A stretch of DNA of 64,000 nt from Cohnella mopanensis (GTDB taxonomy: Bacteria > Bacillota > Bacilli > Paenibacillales > Paenibacillaceae), in NCBI RefSeq assembly GCF_022352055.1, contig NZ_JAKRWM010000028.1:16413-80412 (forward strand). The letters are read 5' to 3'. Shown here piece by piece: positions 25,701-35,174 of the stretch (position 1 is its first letter; each line of letters begins with the position of its first letter). Both the position numbers and the translations under genes were made by a program. Below the pieces are notes generated by a model. The model worked only from the letters and a program-made list of their open reading frames with translations, was not told the origin of the DNA and made no database searches.

Positions 25701-26615
25701 TTAGAGCGACGCGTGGTTCGTTTGCCTATCCCGATAGCTGCGGGGAGATTCGCCAGTCCACCGTTTGAATTGGCGGCTAAAGTGGGCGATATCCGTATAA
25801 CCTAGCAGATTGGATATATGATCGATATTTAACGTTGTATCCCGCAGCAGACGCATAGCTTCTTCTTGGATCATGCGCGATAAGTATTGCCGCGGCGGGA
25901 TGCCGTATACTTTCTTGAATAGGCGATTGCAGTGCGATTCGCTGATGCCTAACCTTCGGGCGATCTGGCTGATAAGCAGCCGACCTTGGTCGGGGTGCCC
26001 GTGATAGATCGGCTGTTTGGCCGCCGCCTGAATATAAGATTCGATTCGATGGGCTGTCTCCCAGTGAGGCAGCTTGTTGTCGTCTTGTTTGTCCTTCGAG
26101 GCGTTCAGCGTAACGCAGAGTTGCGCGATGATCTGGAAAAATAACGACTGTACGAGCGCCCGCGCGGTCAGGTCGAAGCGTTGTTCGGATACGACCCAAT
26201 CGGCTAGCCGCTCGAGTAGGGGCTTGAGGCTTTCACCGTCCGGCGACGTGCCAGGAATTAGCGAGAGCTCGGTCGTTCGGAGTAAATGCAGAAGCGGTCG
26301 GTCGTCCAGCTCGAAATGCAAACAAAGGTAGGTAAAGCCCTCGGGGGAACCAACGCTGCTGGAATGGATATCTCCCGGACGGATCAACGCGAAATCCCCA
26401 GCCTGTTGGTGATAAGCTTTGCCATTAATATAAATAATTTGGCAGCCCTTCAACACATAATTGATCTCGTACTGTTTGTGCTCGTGGGAAGGGTAAACCC
26501 AATCCGCATTGACTTCCCTGACATGCAGGAAGGAAATATAGTGGGTCGATCGGAGATCGGGAATAAACTGCTCCATTACGCTGTTTTTCTGTCCTGTACG
26601 TAAGCTGCTGTCCAT
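25701..26615 (-). CDS. AraC-family transcriptional regulator with cupin sensing domain
   Basis: 304 residues. The N-terminal cupin (about residues 25-110) contains SHEHKQYEINYVLKG and DFALIRPGD, typical of arabinose-type ligand sensing. The C-terminal AraC double HTH ends WTGESPRSYRD. ATG 26615 lies 9 bases after GGAGGGAG and is preferred over ATG 26663, which has no RBS and overlaps a -10-like TATAAT on this strand. It is divergent from the beta-xylosidase gene at 26775, so xylose or xylo-oligosaccharide control of that gene is a reasonable inference. Confidence 0.9.
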   Translation of the reverse strand: MDSSLRTGQKNSVMEQFIPDLRSTHYISFLHVREVNADWVYPSHEHKQYEINYVLKGCQIIYINGKAYHQQAGDFALIRPGDIHSSSVGSPEGFTYLCLHFELDDRPLLHLLRTTELSLIPGTSPDGESLKPLLERLADWVVSEQRFDLTARALVQSLFFQIIAQLCVTLNASKDKQDDNKLPHWETAHRIESYIQAAAKQPIYHGHPDQGRLLISQIARRLGISESHCNRLFKKVYGIPPRQYLSRMIQEEAMRLLRDTTLNIDHISNLLGYTDIAHFSRQFKRWTGESPRSYRDRQTNHASL

Positions 26616-26774
26616 CTCCGACAACTCCCTCCATGGATTTGTAATCGTTTTATTATTATACATGGGATCGGCTCGATTTGGGTAAAAAGTTAGCGTGAAA
26701 TGAGCATGGTTCTGCTAGAGTCTAGGTGTTAATTTGGGAGAAAGCCATATTAACGCAAAGGAGCGAAATATTGA

Positions 26775-28883
26775 ATGAACAAGTTTTATAACGCTCATCA
26801 CTCGCCAATCGGTGCTTTCGCTAGCTTTACTCTCGGATTTAGAGGAGCTAAGGGAGGACTAGGCCTCGAACTTGGTAAGCCGGCGGACCAAAATATTTAC
26901 GTCGGCGTAGAAGCGGACAATGGAAACCAACTCTATCACGCGCTTCCGTTTTTCGCGAACGCTGTCGATGAAAGTAAGAGATACGACGTCGAGAAAGAAA
27001 CCGAAAATAAATCAGGCGATACACGAATCGTTGCCTTCCCGCAGGAAGAGATTCAGCGGGAGTTCCGACTGGGGACGGACACTTGGCAAGCGGGGGATTT
27101 GACTTTCCGAGTATATTCGCCAGTTCGTTCCGTGCCCGATCCATCTACCGCTTCCGATGAGGAGCTTAGGGATGCCTTGCTTCCTGCGGTATTCGCCGAG
27201 TTGACGATCGATAATCGATCCGGGACGAGAAGCCGGAAAGCATTTTTCGGTTATCAAGGCAACGATCCTTACTCGAATATGCGCAGACTGGATGATACTA
27301 CCGACGGCAAGCTGGCAGGTTTCGGACAAGGCTTGCTAACCGCTATCGCAACGGACGATCCGGCGGCGAATTCTGCGCTCGGGTTCGGCATGGAAAGAAT
27401 ACTTGGAGCCAAGTTGAAGGAAAACTGGACGTTCGGTCTAGGAATGACCGGTACCGTCGTCATTGACGTACAACCGGGAGAGATTAAGACGACACGTTTC
27501 GCCATCTGTTTCTATCGAGGCGGGGTTGCGACTTCCGGGTTGGAGACGAGTTACTATTATACTCGCTTATTCCCGAATATAGAGGCCGTCGCGGAGTATG
27601 CCCTATCACACTTCGATAAGCTGACGGAAGCTTGCGTGAGTTCGGACGATACGATCGCCGACGCCTCGCTCAGCGAGGATCAGAAGTTCATGATGCGTCA
27701 CGCTTTCCGTAGTTACTACGGGAATTCGCAGCTACTCGCAGACAAGGAAGGAAATCCGATCTGGGTCGTCAATGAAGGCGAATATCGGATGATGAACACG
27801 TTCGATCTGACGGTCGACCAACTTTTCTTCGAGATGAAAATGAATCCGTGGACGGTTAAGAACGTGCTCGACCAATTCGTGGACAGGTACAGTTACAGCG
27901 ATGAGGTTAGATTCCCGGGCGATGAGAAGCTTCATCCCGGAGGGATCAGCTTTACGCATGACATGGGCGTCGGAAACGTGTTCTCCAGACCTTCCTATTC
28001 TTCTTACGAGATGTTCGGCATCGACGATTGTTTCTCACACATGACGCATGAGCAGCTAGTGAACTGGATTCTATGCGCTGCTGTTTACGTCGAGCAAACC
28101 CGCGATGAGCAATGGCTAGGCAAACGATGGAAGCTCTTGGAGAATTGCTTCCAAAGCATGCTGAACAGGGATAATCCAGATCCGTTTAAGCGCAACGGCT
28201 TAATGAGCTTGGACAGCTCCCGCACGATGGGCGGGGCCGAGATTACGACGTATGATAGCCTAGATGTCTCCTTAGGGCAATCCAGGAACAATATTTATAT
28301 GGCGGGCAAATGCTGGGCTGCGTACGTAGCTTTGGAGAAGCTGTTCCTAGGCCGCGGCTTAACGGAGCTTGCCAAGGAAGCCGGGCTGCAAGCGGAGCGC
28401 TGCGCCGTTACGATGACCGGCGAGTTGACGGATGGCGGTTATATTCCCGCGGTTATCGGCGAAGGGAACGATTCCCGGATCATTCCCGCGATCGAAGGCC
28501 TTATTTTCCCGTATACGACGGGATGTCGGGAGGCTCTCGAACCGGAAGGCCGTTTCGCGAGTTATCTGCAAGCTTTAAGAACCCATCTGGATACGGTACT
28601 CGTACCTGGAGTTTGTTTATTCGAAGACGGAGGTTGGAAGCTGAGCTCTACGAGTAACAATTCGTGGCTTAGTAAAATCTATTTGTCCCAGTTTATCGCT
28701 AGAAAAATTATGGGTGTTTCCTTCGGAGATTCCGGGCGCGCGGCAGACGCGGCTCACGTCGGATGGCTGACGCATCCCGAGTTATCCTACTGGAGCTGGA
28801 GCGACCAGATTCTGTCCGGGGAAATTATCGGCAGCAAGTATTATCCAAGGGGCGTAACCAACGTGTTGTGGCTGGAAGAGTAA
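26775..28883 (+). CDS. GH52 beta-xylosidase
   Basis: 702 residues, the usual length for GH52, with the N-terminal family signature NAHHSPIGAFASFTLGF. The catalytic nucleophile region is NEGEYRMMN (Glu334/Glu336), and the acid/base region is TYDSLDVSLG (Asp494/Asp497). I cannot align them to decide which residue is catalytic. No signal peptide is present, so it acts in the cytoplasm, releasing xylose from xylo-oligosaccharides. ATG 26775 follows AAGGAGCG at 26758-26765. It is a single-gene unit with a hairpin downstream. Confidence 0.95.
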   Translation: MNKFYNAHHSPIGAFASFTLGFRGAKGGLGLELGKPADQNIYVGVEADNGNQLYHALPFFANAVDESKRYDVEKETENKSGDTRIVAFPQEEIQREFRLGTDTWQAGDLTFRVYSPVRSVPDPSTASDEELRDALLPAVFAELTIDNRSGTRSRKAFFGYQGNDPYSNMRRLDDTTDGKLAGFGQGLLTAIATDDPAANSALGFGMERILGAKLKENWTFGLGMTGTVVIDVQPGEIKTTRFAICFYRGGVATSGLETSYYYTRLFPNIEAVAEYALSHFDKLTEACVSSDDTIADASLSEDQKFMMRHAFRSYYGNSQLLADKEGNPIWVVNEGEYRMMNTFDLTVDQLFFEMKMNPWTVKNVLDQFVDRYSYSDEVRFPGDEKLHPGGISFTHDMGVGNVFSRPSYSSYEMFGIDDCFSHMTHEQLVNWILCAAVYVEQTRDEQWLGKRWKLLENCFQSMLNRDNPDPFKRNGLMSLDSSRTMGGAEITTYDSLDVSLGQSRNNIYMAGKCWAAYVALEKLFLGRGLTELAKEAGLQAERCAVTMTGELTDGGYIPAVIGEGNDSRIIPAIEGLIFPYTTGCREALEPEGRFASYLQALRTHLDTVLVPGVCLFEDGGWKLSSTSNNSWLSKIYLSQFIARKIMGVSFGDSGRAADAAHVGWLTHPELSYWSWSDQILSGEIIGSKYYPRGVTNVLWLEE

Positions 28884-28900
28884 TACGTAGTTAAGGGATA

Positions 28901-28942
28901 GAAACGGGAAGGAGTGGGTGCGAACCCTCACCGTCCCGTTTC
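28901..28942 (+). terminator. Hairpin terminator after GH52 gene
   Basis: GAAACGGGA (28901-28909) pairs with TCCCGTTTC (28934-28942), with a partial inner stem. The T-run is weak, so termination may be incomplete. Confidence 0.6.
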
Positions 28943-29061
28943 TGTTACGTTCAGTAACTTATAGGCGCCTTTCCTCGCTTTGCCGCATTCGACTCTTTAC
29001 AGCTTGGGAATAATGGTGCAACAATAGCGAAACAATCCATTTCCGCTAGCCGGAGGAAAGG

Positions 29062-30864
29062 TTGATCGAGGTGTGGCTGCGCCAGATTATCAAATTCAAT
29101 ACGCTCCGTAACCAGATGCTGTTCGGATTTCTTCTCGTCATGATCATCATTCTCGCGGTTGTCGGGATCGTTACGTTCGATTCCGTATCCACCTTGCTCA
29201 AGAACAAGGCGGAAGTGCATATTCAGCAAACGGCGGTTCAAGCGAACGGAAGGTTGGAGGGAATTCTCGAACAGATCGATTCGCTTACGACGTTGGTCTC
29301 GACCAATTCATACGTTCAAAGCCTACTGCTTAAAGAACTAAACGGACAGCCGGCGACCTTTACCGAGCGGCAGGCGCTTCCGCCTATCGTAAATGTGATT
29401 CAAATCTACTCGGACGGCGTTAAATCCGTGGAACTCTATAACTATGACCGCAAGCGAATCTTTCCTCTCGATGAAGCCCAGCTCGAAGACAAGATCAGCG
29501 AGGAGAGAATCGCCCAGACAACGGCAGAGAAGGGCGGCATTATCTGGTTTGGTATCGATCCGGCGGATAAGGATTCCGTTCTGGCCATTCGCAGAATCAG
29601 CCTGATAGATAACAACTTCTCGTCGGGAGGTTATTTGTTGGTACGGATTAAACCCGACGTGTTCACTTTCCAGGAGCCGCTGTCCGGCGAAGGCGAACGC
29701 GAGACGATGTTGCTCCTTGGCAATGACGGACAAATTATTGCGTCGAATGATCCATCGATTTCCAAAGCCGATGCCGCCGCTTGGGTAGGATCCGAGAGTC
29801 AGACGGTAAATATCGGTAAACAATCGTATATCCTGGTAAGCCAGAAGTCCGATGTAACCGGATGGACTTTGTTCATTCTCACCCCGATCAGCGCGATTAC
29901 GAAGGGGATTACCGTGTTGCGGACGGCGATCTTCGTTTCGGCAGGTATCGGAACATTGCTGTTCATATTACTCTCCTTGTTGCTCTCGACTATCATCACG
30001 AGACCGGTATTTAAGCTGATCAAGACGATGAGGGGTACCCGGTTAGGCGTGTTGAAGCCTACGGATATCGTTACGTCGACGATAGAGATCAATGAGCTCA
30101 ACCACACTTATAACCAGATGGTAAACAACATCAACGAGTTGATCCGGCTCGTATACGAGAAAGAGTTGTTGCAAAGCCGAACGGAACTGAAGGCGCTGCA
30201 GGCGCAGATCAATCCGCACTTCTTGTTTAATACTTTGGAGGCGTTGTACTGGTCGCTTCAGGAAAAAGCGGAGGATGAGCTTGCGGAGTTCGTCGTTGCG
30301 ATGTCCGATCTGTTTCGTTACACGATCGTGGGGCCGAATAAGGACGAATGGGTGTCTTTGGGAGATGAGTTGGAGCATATCGAAAGATATTTGCTGATCA
30401 TGAAAATGCGTTTCGGAGAACGACTGACGTGGGACATTGTCACTTTGCCCGAATTCGATTCGGTTAGGCTGCCTAAGCTTCTGATTCAGCCGTTCGTGGA
30501 AAATGCCATCCTGCATGGCGTGGAAAATAATATCGGCCGGGGGACGGTCATCGTATCGGTATCGCGAACCGAGAATGAAGACGAGCTTGCAATCACCGTC
30601 GAAGATAATGGAGCGGGAATGGACGAAGCGACGCTACGGTCGGTTACCGAAAGCTTGGAGTACGGCCAGGTTCCTTCGACGAAAAAATCCGGCATGGGAA
30701 TCGGCAACGTTTATCGTAGAATCAAGCTCTATTACGCTGACGATGCGAGAACGCCGGGTCGCATAGCCATTCACAGCCGAAGCGGAGAAGGAACGAGGGT
30801 CATTCTAACGATTCCAAGAGGAGCGGAAGGCAGTTATGAGAACGCAAACGATTATGATCGTTGA
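29062..30864 (+). CDS. YesM-type sensor histidine kinase
   Basis: 600 residues. TM1 lies near residues 14-38, an extracytoplasmic Cache-like region at about 40-290, and TM2 near 290-315. HAMP follows, then QINPHFLFN with His386, and an ATPase domain with FVENAILHG and DNGAGM. The TTG start at 29062 follows CGGAGG (29051-29056). The regulator gene begins inside its 3' end, overlapping by 29 bases. With the CUT1 operon at 31744 it forms a sensing and uptake unit. Confidence 0.92.
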   Translation: MIEVWLRQIIKFNTLRNQMLFGFLLVMIIILAVVGIVTFDSVSTLLKNKAEVHIQQTAVQANGRLEGILEQIDSLTTLVSTNSYVQSLLLKELNGQPATFTERQALPPIVNVIQIYSDGVKSVELYNYDRKRIFPLDEAQLEDKISEERIAQTTAEKGGIIWFGIDPADKDSVLAIRRISLIDNNFSSGGYLLVRIKPDVFTFQEPLSGEGERETMLLLGNDGQIIASNDPSISKADAAAWVGSESQTVNIGKQSYILVSQKSDVTGWTLFILTPISAITKGITVLRTAIFVSAGIGTLLFILLSLLLSTIITRPVFKLIKTMRGTRLGVLKPTDIVTSTIEINELNHTYNQMVNNINELIRLVYEKELLQSRTELKALQAQINPHFLFNTLEALYWSLQEKAEDELAEFVVAMSDLFRYTIVGPNKDEWVSLGDELEHIERYLLIMKMRFGERLTWDIVTLPEFDSVRLPKLLIQPFVENAILHGVENNIGRGTVIVSVSRTENEDELAITVEDNGAGMDEATLRSVTESLEYGQVPSTKKSGMGIGNVYRRIKLYYADDARTPGRIAIHSRSGEGTRVILTIPRGAEGSYENANDYDR

Positions 30865-31618
30865 CGATGAGCCGAGAACGAGGCAGGGACTGAAGAGAAT
30901 TCTCGAAACCAAAGAGAGCGGGCGCTATCAGATCGTGATGGCTGACAATGGGCTTGCCGCGCTTGAGCTATTGGACAATCAGGAATTCGATCTCATCATT
31001 ACCGATATTCGTATGCCTGGGATCAATGGCCTCAGCTTGGTGAGCCAAATCGCGGACAAGCAACTTCCGCATAAACCCGTTGTTATCTTGATCTCCGGTT
31101 ACGCCGAATTCGATTACGCGCAGCAGGCGATCCAGCTAGGCGTCGTTAACTATTTGCTGAAGCCCATAAGCAAAGATAAGCTTATCGCCGCGGTCGAACA
31201 GGCACTCGAAGCCGGCGAGGAACGCAACCGCGTCAGCGTGATGAGCAAAATCGTAGATTCAAGGCTCATGGAGGAGGACTATTCCGCTCTTAGCAAGCCT
31301 ATCGGAGATGCGCTCTTGTACGTGGACGAGCATATGGGACAAGTATTCGGACTGCGGGAGGTCGCCGACCATATCCAATTAAATCCGAGTTACTTCAGCG
31401 TCTTGTTCAAGGAACAAATGCATATGAACTTCAGCGAATACGTCACGCGGAGAAAACTTCAGAATGCCAAGGAAATGCTGCTTCGCACGAAGCTTCCGAT
31501 AGCGGAAATCGCCGAAAGGGTAGGCTACCAGACGACGAAATATTTTCACAAGCTATTTAAAGAATACGAAGGGTGTAGTCCTGGCCAGTATCGTTCGGAA
31601 ATATCGGAACAGGAATAG
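30836..31618 (+). CDS. YesN-type response regulator (short form) with AraC domain
   Basis: 260 residues: receiver with VDDE and Asp57 in TDIRMP, then an AraC double HTH (about residues 160-258) ending YEGCSPGQYRS. ATG 30836 overlaps the kinase gene by 29 bases, implying translational coupling. The binding-protein gene starts 125 bases downstream and is the probable target. Confidence 0.92.
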   Translation: MRTQTIMIVDDEPRTRQGLKRILETKESGRYQIVMADNGLAALELLDNQEFDLIITDIRMPGINGLSLVSQIADKQLPHKPVVILISGYAEFDYAQQAIQLGVVNYLLKPISKDKLIAAVEQALEAGEERNRVSVMSKIVDSRLMEEDYSALSKPIGDALLYVDEHMGQVFGLREVADHIQLNPSYFSVLFKEQMHMNFSEYVTRRKLQNAKEMLLRTKLPIAEIAERVGYQTTKYFHKLFKEYEGCSPGQYRSEISEQE

Positions 31619-31743
31619 CTACCTAAAAATAGTGGACTAATATCTAATCGTTGTACCCTTATTCCCGATGGTTGCCCGGTGATACACTGGATCCAGAAGG
31701 AAAGCGCATACAACCTTCTCATACCGCCAAGGGGGAAAGAAAC

Positions 31744-33084
31744 ATGAAAAGAAAAATGTTAGCCGCATGTACTTTGATTCTCGCATTGGTATTGGTCGTT
31801 ACCGCTTGTGGAAGCGGTTCCAACAACGGCAAAAAGAACAGCTCGCCGAGCAGCAGCGATAGCGGCGCAAGCAAGTCGTCGGATGAGAAAATTACGCTTA
31901 AGCTGATGCACTTGTGGCCGGACGGAAGCAACTCCGCGCAGAACAAAGTCATCAAGCAAATCATCGAAGAATATCAGAACGCTAATCCGAACGTCACGAT
32001 TAAAACGGAAGTGCTGGAGAACGAACAATATAAGAGCAAACTGAAAGTTCTCTCGGCTTCGAACGATCTTCCGGACGTAGGTTTTACGTGGGCAGCCGGA
32101 TTCATGGAGCCTTACGTGAAAGGGAACATGTTCACATCGCTGGATGATCTTCTCCAAGGCGATCTGAAAGATAAATTCGTCGCGGGGACGACGGACGGTT
32201 ATGCGTTCGACGGTAAAACGTATGGTCTCCCGGTAGAATTGAACATTGTTCCGGTGTATTACAATAAAGAAATTTTCGCCCAGAACAATTTGCAACCTCC
32301 GCAAACTCTGGATGATCTCAAGAACATTATCAAAACCTTGAATGATAAAGGCGTTACGCCGATCACGCTTGGCGCTAAAGATGCTTGGACGGCTTCGTTC
32401 TGGTACATGTACCTTGTCGACCGCTTCGGAGGACCGGATCTGCTCGATAAATCGATCGCGAGCAACACATTCTCTGATCCATCCTTGATCGAAGCAGCTA
32501 AGCAAGCACAGGAACTTGTGGATATGAAGGCATTTGTCAAAGGCTTTAACGGCTTGTCTAACGACGAGGCCAAATCCGAATTCATGAACGGCAAAGCGGC
32601 TATGTACGCAATGGGAACATGGGAAGTGCCGAACTATACGACGAATCCGGACGTACCGCAAGAATTCAAAGACAAGATCGGCTACTTCAAATTCCCGACG
32701 GTATCAGGCGGCAAAGGCGATGTATCCGATTGGGTAGGCGGAGTAGGCGTAGGACTCTTCGTATCCGAGAAGTCCAAATACAAAGACGAAGCTAAGAAAT
32801 TCGTAAGCTTCTTCGTTCAGAAGTGGGGAGAGCACTCCGTAACCGATGCGGGCATCATCCCTGCAACGAAAGTCGACACGACTACGGTCAAACTTCCGCA
32901 AATGTTCATCGACTTGCTGAACGAGCTGAATACAGCTAAGAAAGTTACGCTTTATGCGGACGTTCAAATGAAACCAGTCGCCTCCGAGGAGCATCATAAC
33001 CTCGTACAAGCGCTATTCGGCAAAGCGGTTACGCCTGAGGAATTCGCGAAGAAACAAGAGGATGTATTGAAAGCCGGAAAATAA
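31744..33084 (+). CDS. CUT1 ABC transporter sugar-binding lipoprotein
   Basis: 446 residues, lipoprotein signal with VVTAC giving a lipid Cys at residue 22, then a Ser/Asn-rich linker and a solute-binding family 1 domain. ATG 31744 is chosen over an upstream in-frame start at 31651, because it has AAGGGGGAAAG just upstream and begins a proper signal peptide. It is followed by an intercistronic hairpin and two permease genes. The substrate is an oligosaccharide, probably from plant wall polymers, by context only. Confidence 0.93.
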   Translation: MKRKMLAACTLILALVLVVTACGSGSNNGKKNSSPSSSDSGASKSSDEKITLKLMHLWPDGSNSAQNKVIKQIIEEYQNANPNVTIKTEVLENEQYKSKLKVLSASNDLPDVGFTWAAGFMEPYVKGNMFTSLDDLLQGDLKDKFVAGTTDGYAFDGKTYGLPVELNIVPVYYNKEIFAQNNLQPPQTLDDLKNIIKTLNDKGVTPITLGAKDAWTASFWYMYLVDRFGGPDLLDKSIASNTFSDPSLIEAAKQAQELVDMKAFVKGFNGLSNDEAKSEFMNGKAAMYAMGTWEVPNYTTNPDVPQEFKDKIGYFKFPTVSGGKGDVSDWVGGVGVGLFVSEKSKYKDEAKKFVSFFVQKWGEHSVTDAGIIPATKVDTTTVKLPQMFIDLLNELNTAKKVTLYADVQMKPVASEEHHNLVQALFGKAVTPEEFAKKQEDVLKAGK

Positions 33085-33102
33085 AGACGGGTAATGAAAG
33101 GG

Positions 33103-33139
33103 GGAAGGACGTACCGGAGCGTTCCGGCTATGTCCTTCC
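33103..33139 (+). promoter_or_regulatory. Intercistronic stem-loop after binding-protein gene
   Basis: GGAAGGAC (33103-33110) pairs with GTCCTTCC (33132-33139); inside, CCGGA (33114-33118) pairs with TCCGG (33123-33127). No T-run. It is placed exactly like the hairpins at 5403, 22777 and 40358. Confidence 0.7.
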
Positions 33140-33169
33140 TCTTTGCATAGCATAAGGAGGCTAACCCAT

Positions 33170-34051
33170 ATGGAAAAAGTCATGTCAAACAAAGGAATTA
33201 TAGCTCTCTACGTGCTTCCCTCTTTGCTCTTGATCATTGCTATCATTTATTTGCCGATCGTATTAACGGGATACTACGGGCTTATGCAATGGGACGGAAT
33301 CAGTCCGATGACATTTATCGGTTTAGAAAATTACTCTACCCTTCTGCACGACGAGAAGTTTTGGAGCAGCGTGTATCATTCCTTCTTGTTCGCGGTTCTT
33401 TCAACGGTATTCCTGAGCGTCTATATGGCGGTTGCGTTGGTTCTGTCGGGCAACATTCGCGGAGCTAATCTATTTCGTAAAATTTATTTGCTTCCCATGC
33501 TTCTGTCATCCGTCGCCATCGCGCAGCTATGGTTGAAAATCTATCATCCGACAACGGGGATTCTTAATGATTTCCTGACTTCCCTCGGAGTAAAGGAAAC
33601 GCCTGAATGGCTGGCGGATCCCTCAATCGTGCTAGGTGCATTATTCGTTCCGATCTTGTGGCAATACGCAGGGTTTTACATCTTAATCTATTACGCGGCA
33701 TTCAAGAACATTCCCGCATCTCTTATCGAGGCGGCTCGCATAGATGGCGCTTCACCGATACAGATTGCCTTGCGGATTAAGATTCCACTTATCTCCGAGG
33801 TTATTAAGGTGACGATCGTGCTTGCAGTTGTAGGGTCGCTGAAATATTTCGATTTGATCTATGTCATGACCGATGGAGGACCGAACGGAGCGAGCGAGGT
33901 TATGGCCTCGTATATGTATCACAAGGCGTTCCGCGGATTCGAATTCGGATATGGCAGCGCGATCGGATTCTTCCTGCTTCTCATTTGCTTGGTGGCTACA
34001 TGGGGAATTCGCAAGCTAACCGAAACGAAAGACTCGATCCAATATTCGTAA
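33170..34051 (+). CDS. CUT1 sugar ABC transporter permease (MalF/LacF type)
   Basis: 293 residues, about six TM segments, EAA loop EAARIDGASPIQIAL. ATG 33170 lies 10 bases after AAGGAGG (33153-33159); the frame open from 33143 has no RBS. Fifteen bases separate it from the partner permease. Confidence 0.92.
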   Translation: MEKVMSNKGIIALYVLPSLLLIIAIIYLPIVLTGYYGLMQWDGISPMTFIGLENYSTLLHDEKFWSSVYHSFLFAVLSTVFLSVYMAVALVLSGNIRGANLFRKIYLLPMLLSSVAIAQLWLKIYHPTTGILNDFLTSLGVKETPEWLADPSIVLGALFVPILWQYAGFYILIYYAAFKNIPASLIEAARIDGASPIQIALRIKIPLISEVIKVTIVLAVVGSLKYFDLIYVMTDGGPNGASEVMASYMYHKAFRGFEFGYGSAIGFFLLLICLVATWGIRKLTETKDSIQYS

Positions 34052-34066
34052 GAGGAGGAAATCCGA

Positions 34067-34948
34067 ATGACAACCGCCAAAATGGCCGTAAGCAGCCGCA
34101 CGAACTCTACATCCCGCTCGATCGGGGGCGGAATCGTCAACGGAATTTTGTACGCGGTGCTGATCATAGCGTCCGTAGTACAGATTCTTCCGCTCGTCTG
34201 GCTTTTGTTCTTCTCGCTCAAGAACAACCAAGAAGTGTTTAATCTTCCTCCGTTCTCATTGCCGACGAAGCTTCGTTGGGAGAACTACGAAAGCGTCTGG
34301 TCTCAGGGCAATATTAGCAAATACTTCATAAACAGCGTATGGATAACAGTCGTGTCCGTCGCGCTCACGATCCTGCTAGCTAGCTTCGTTACTTTCGCGA
34401 TAACGCGTATGAAATGGAAGCTGCGGCCGTTCGTGCTCGGACTGTTCATGGTCGGAATGATGATTCCCGTCCATTCCACGTTGATTCCATTATTTAACCT
34501 GTTCCAGAAGCTTCATCTGACGGACAACCAAGCGAGCCTCGTCCTCTCTTATACGGCTTTTAACTTGCCGATTACGATTATGATTTTGTTAGGCTTCTAT
34601 TATGCGCTGCCAAGGGAAGTCGAAGAAGCGGCCGTAATGGACGGGTGCAGCGTGAATAGGGTATTTTTCCAAATCGTGCTTCCGATGACCGCATCCGTGA
34701 TCGTGACTGCGGCGATTATCAATATGATCTACAACTGGAACGAGTTTATTTTCGTTAATACGTTCATCAGCTCCGATAACCTGAAGACGCTCACCGTCGG
34801 CGTGCAAAATTTCGTCGGACAGTATACGACCAATTGGGGCGCTATCGGGGCAACGCTCATGATCAGCATTTTACCTATATTGCTAGCGTTCTTCCTACTA
34901 AGCAATCGGATCGTCGAGGGCATTGCGGCAGGATCCGTAAAAGGATGA
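34067..34948 (+). CDS. CUT1 sugar ABC transporter permease (MalG type)
   Basis: 293 residues with a 20-residue cytoplasmic N-terminus, six TM segments, EAA loop EEAAVMDGCSVNRVF and C-terminal GIAAGSVKG. ATG 34067 follows GAGGAGG. It is the last gene of the 31744 operon; a hairpin follows. Confidence 0.93.
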   Translation: MTTAKMAVSSRTNSTSRSIGGGIVNGILYAVLIIASVVQILPLVWLLFFSLKNNQEVFNLPPFSLPTKLRWENYESVWSQGNISKYFINSVWITVVSVALTILLASFVTFAITRMKWKLRPFVLGLFMVGMMIPVHSTLIPLFNLFQKLHLTDNQASLVLSYTAFNLPITIMILLGFYYALPREVEEAAVMDGCSVNRVFFQIVLPMTASVIVTAAIINMIYNWNEFIFVNTFISSDNLKTLTVGVQNFVGQYTTNWGAIGATLMISILPILLAFFLLSNRIVEGIAAGSVKG

Positions 34949-34964
34949 TGGAATACGATTGTGG

Positions 34965-34988
34965 AATCCCGGCAGCAATGCCGGGATT
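34965..34988 (+). terminator. Hairpin after CUT1 operon 31744-34948
   Basis: Perfect 10-bp stem AATCCCGGCA / TGCCGGGATT with a GCAA tetraloop. It is very stable, but the tail has few T residues. Confidence 0.65.
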
Positions 34989-35075
34989 TACCCCGTAGTG
35001 TAGTTTGAATCGTTCGATGTAAAGTTTTCAAAGAAAAATCTTTAATTTATATGGTATACAAAGGTTTGATTCATC

Positions 35076-35110
35076 GATTAGAATGTTAGTCTAATTCAAT
35101 TGTTCTAATC
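35076..35110. promoter_or_regulatory. Cluster of TCTAAT/ATTAGA sites (possible operator)
   Basis: GATTAGAA (35076-35083) and TTCTAATC (35103-35110) are exact inverted repeats. Between them lies TTAGTCTAA (35086-35094), itself palindromic. It is upstream of the regulator gene at 35175. The TCTAAT core resembles the direct repeats at 13585 and 55881. Confidence 0.4.
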
Positions 35111-35133
35111 ATGAATCTTCTGTCTCTTAATTA

Positions 35134-35147
35134 TGGAAGCGATTACA
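35134..35147 (+). promoter_or_regulatory. cre site upstream of xylan-locus two-component genes
   Basis: TGGAAGCGATTACA matches all fixed positions of TGNAANCGNTNNCA. It lies 28-41 bases before the regulator start, in the transcribed leader or promoter. This predicts CcpA repression of the two-component system itself. Confidence 0.55.
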
Positions 35148-35174
35148 TTTTAGAGGCCGGGAGTGGGACATCTA

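Noticed and set aside
33143..33169. Longer N-terminus of the 33170 permease
   Set aside because: AAGGAGG at 33153-33159 lies inside the extension and serves ATG 33170.
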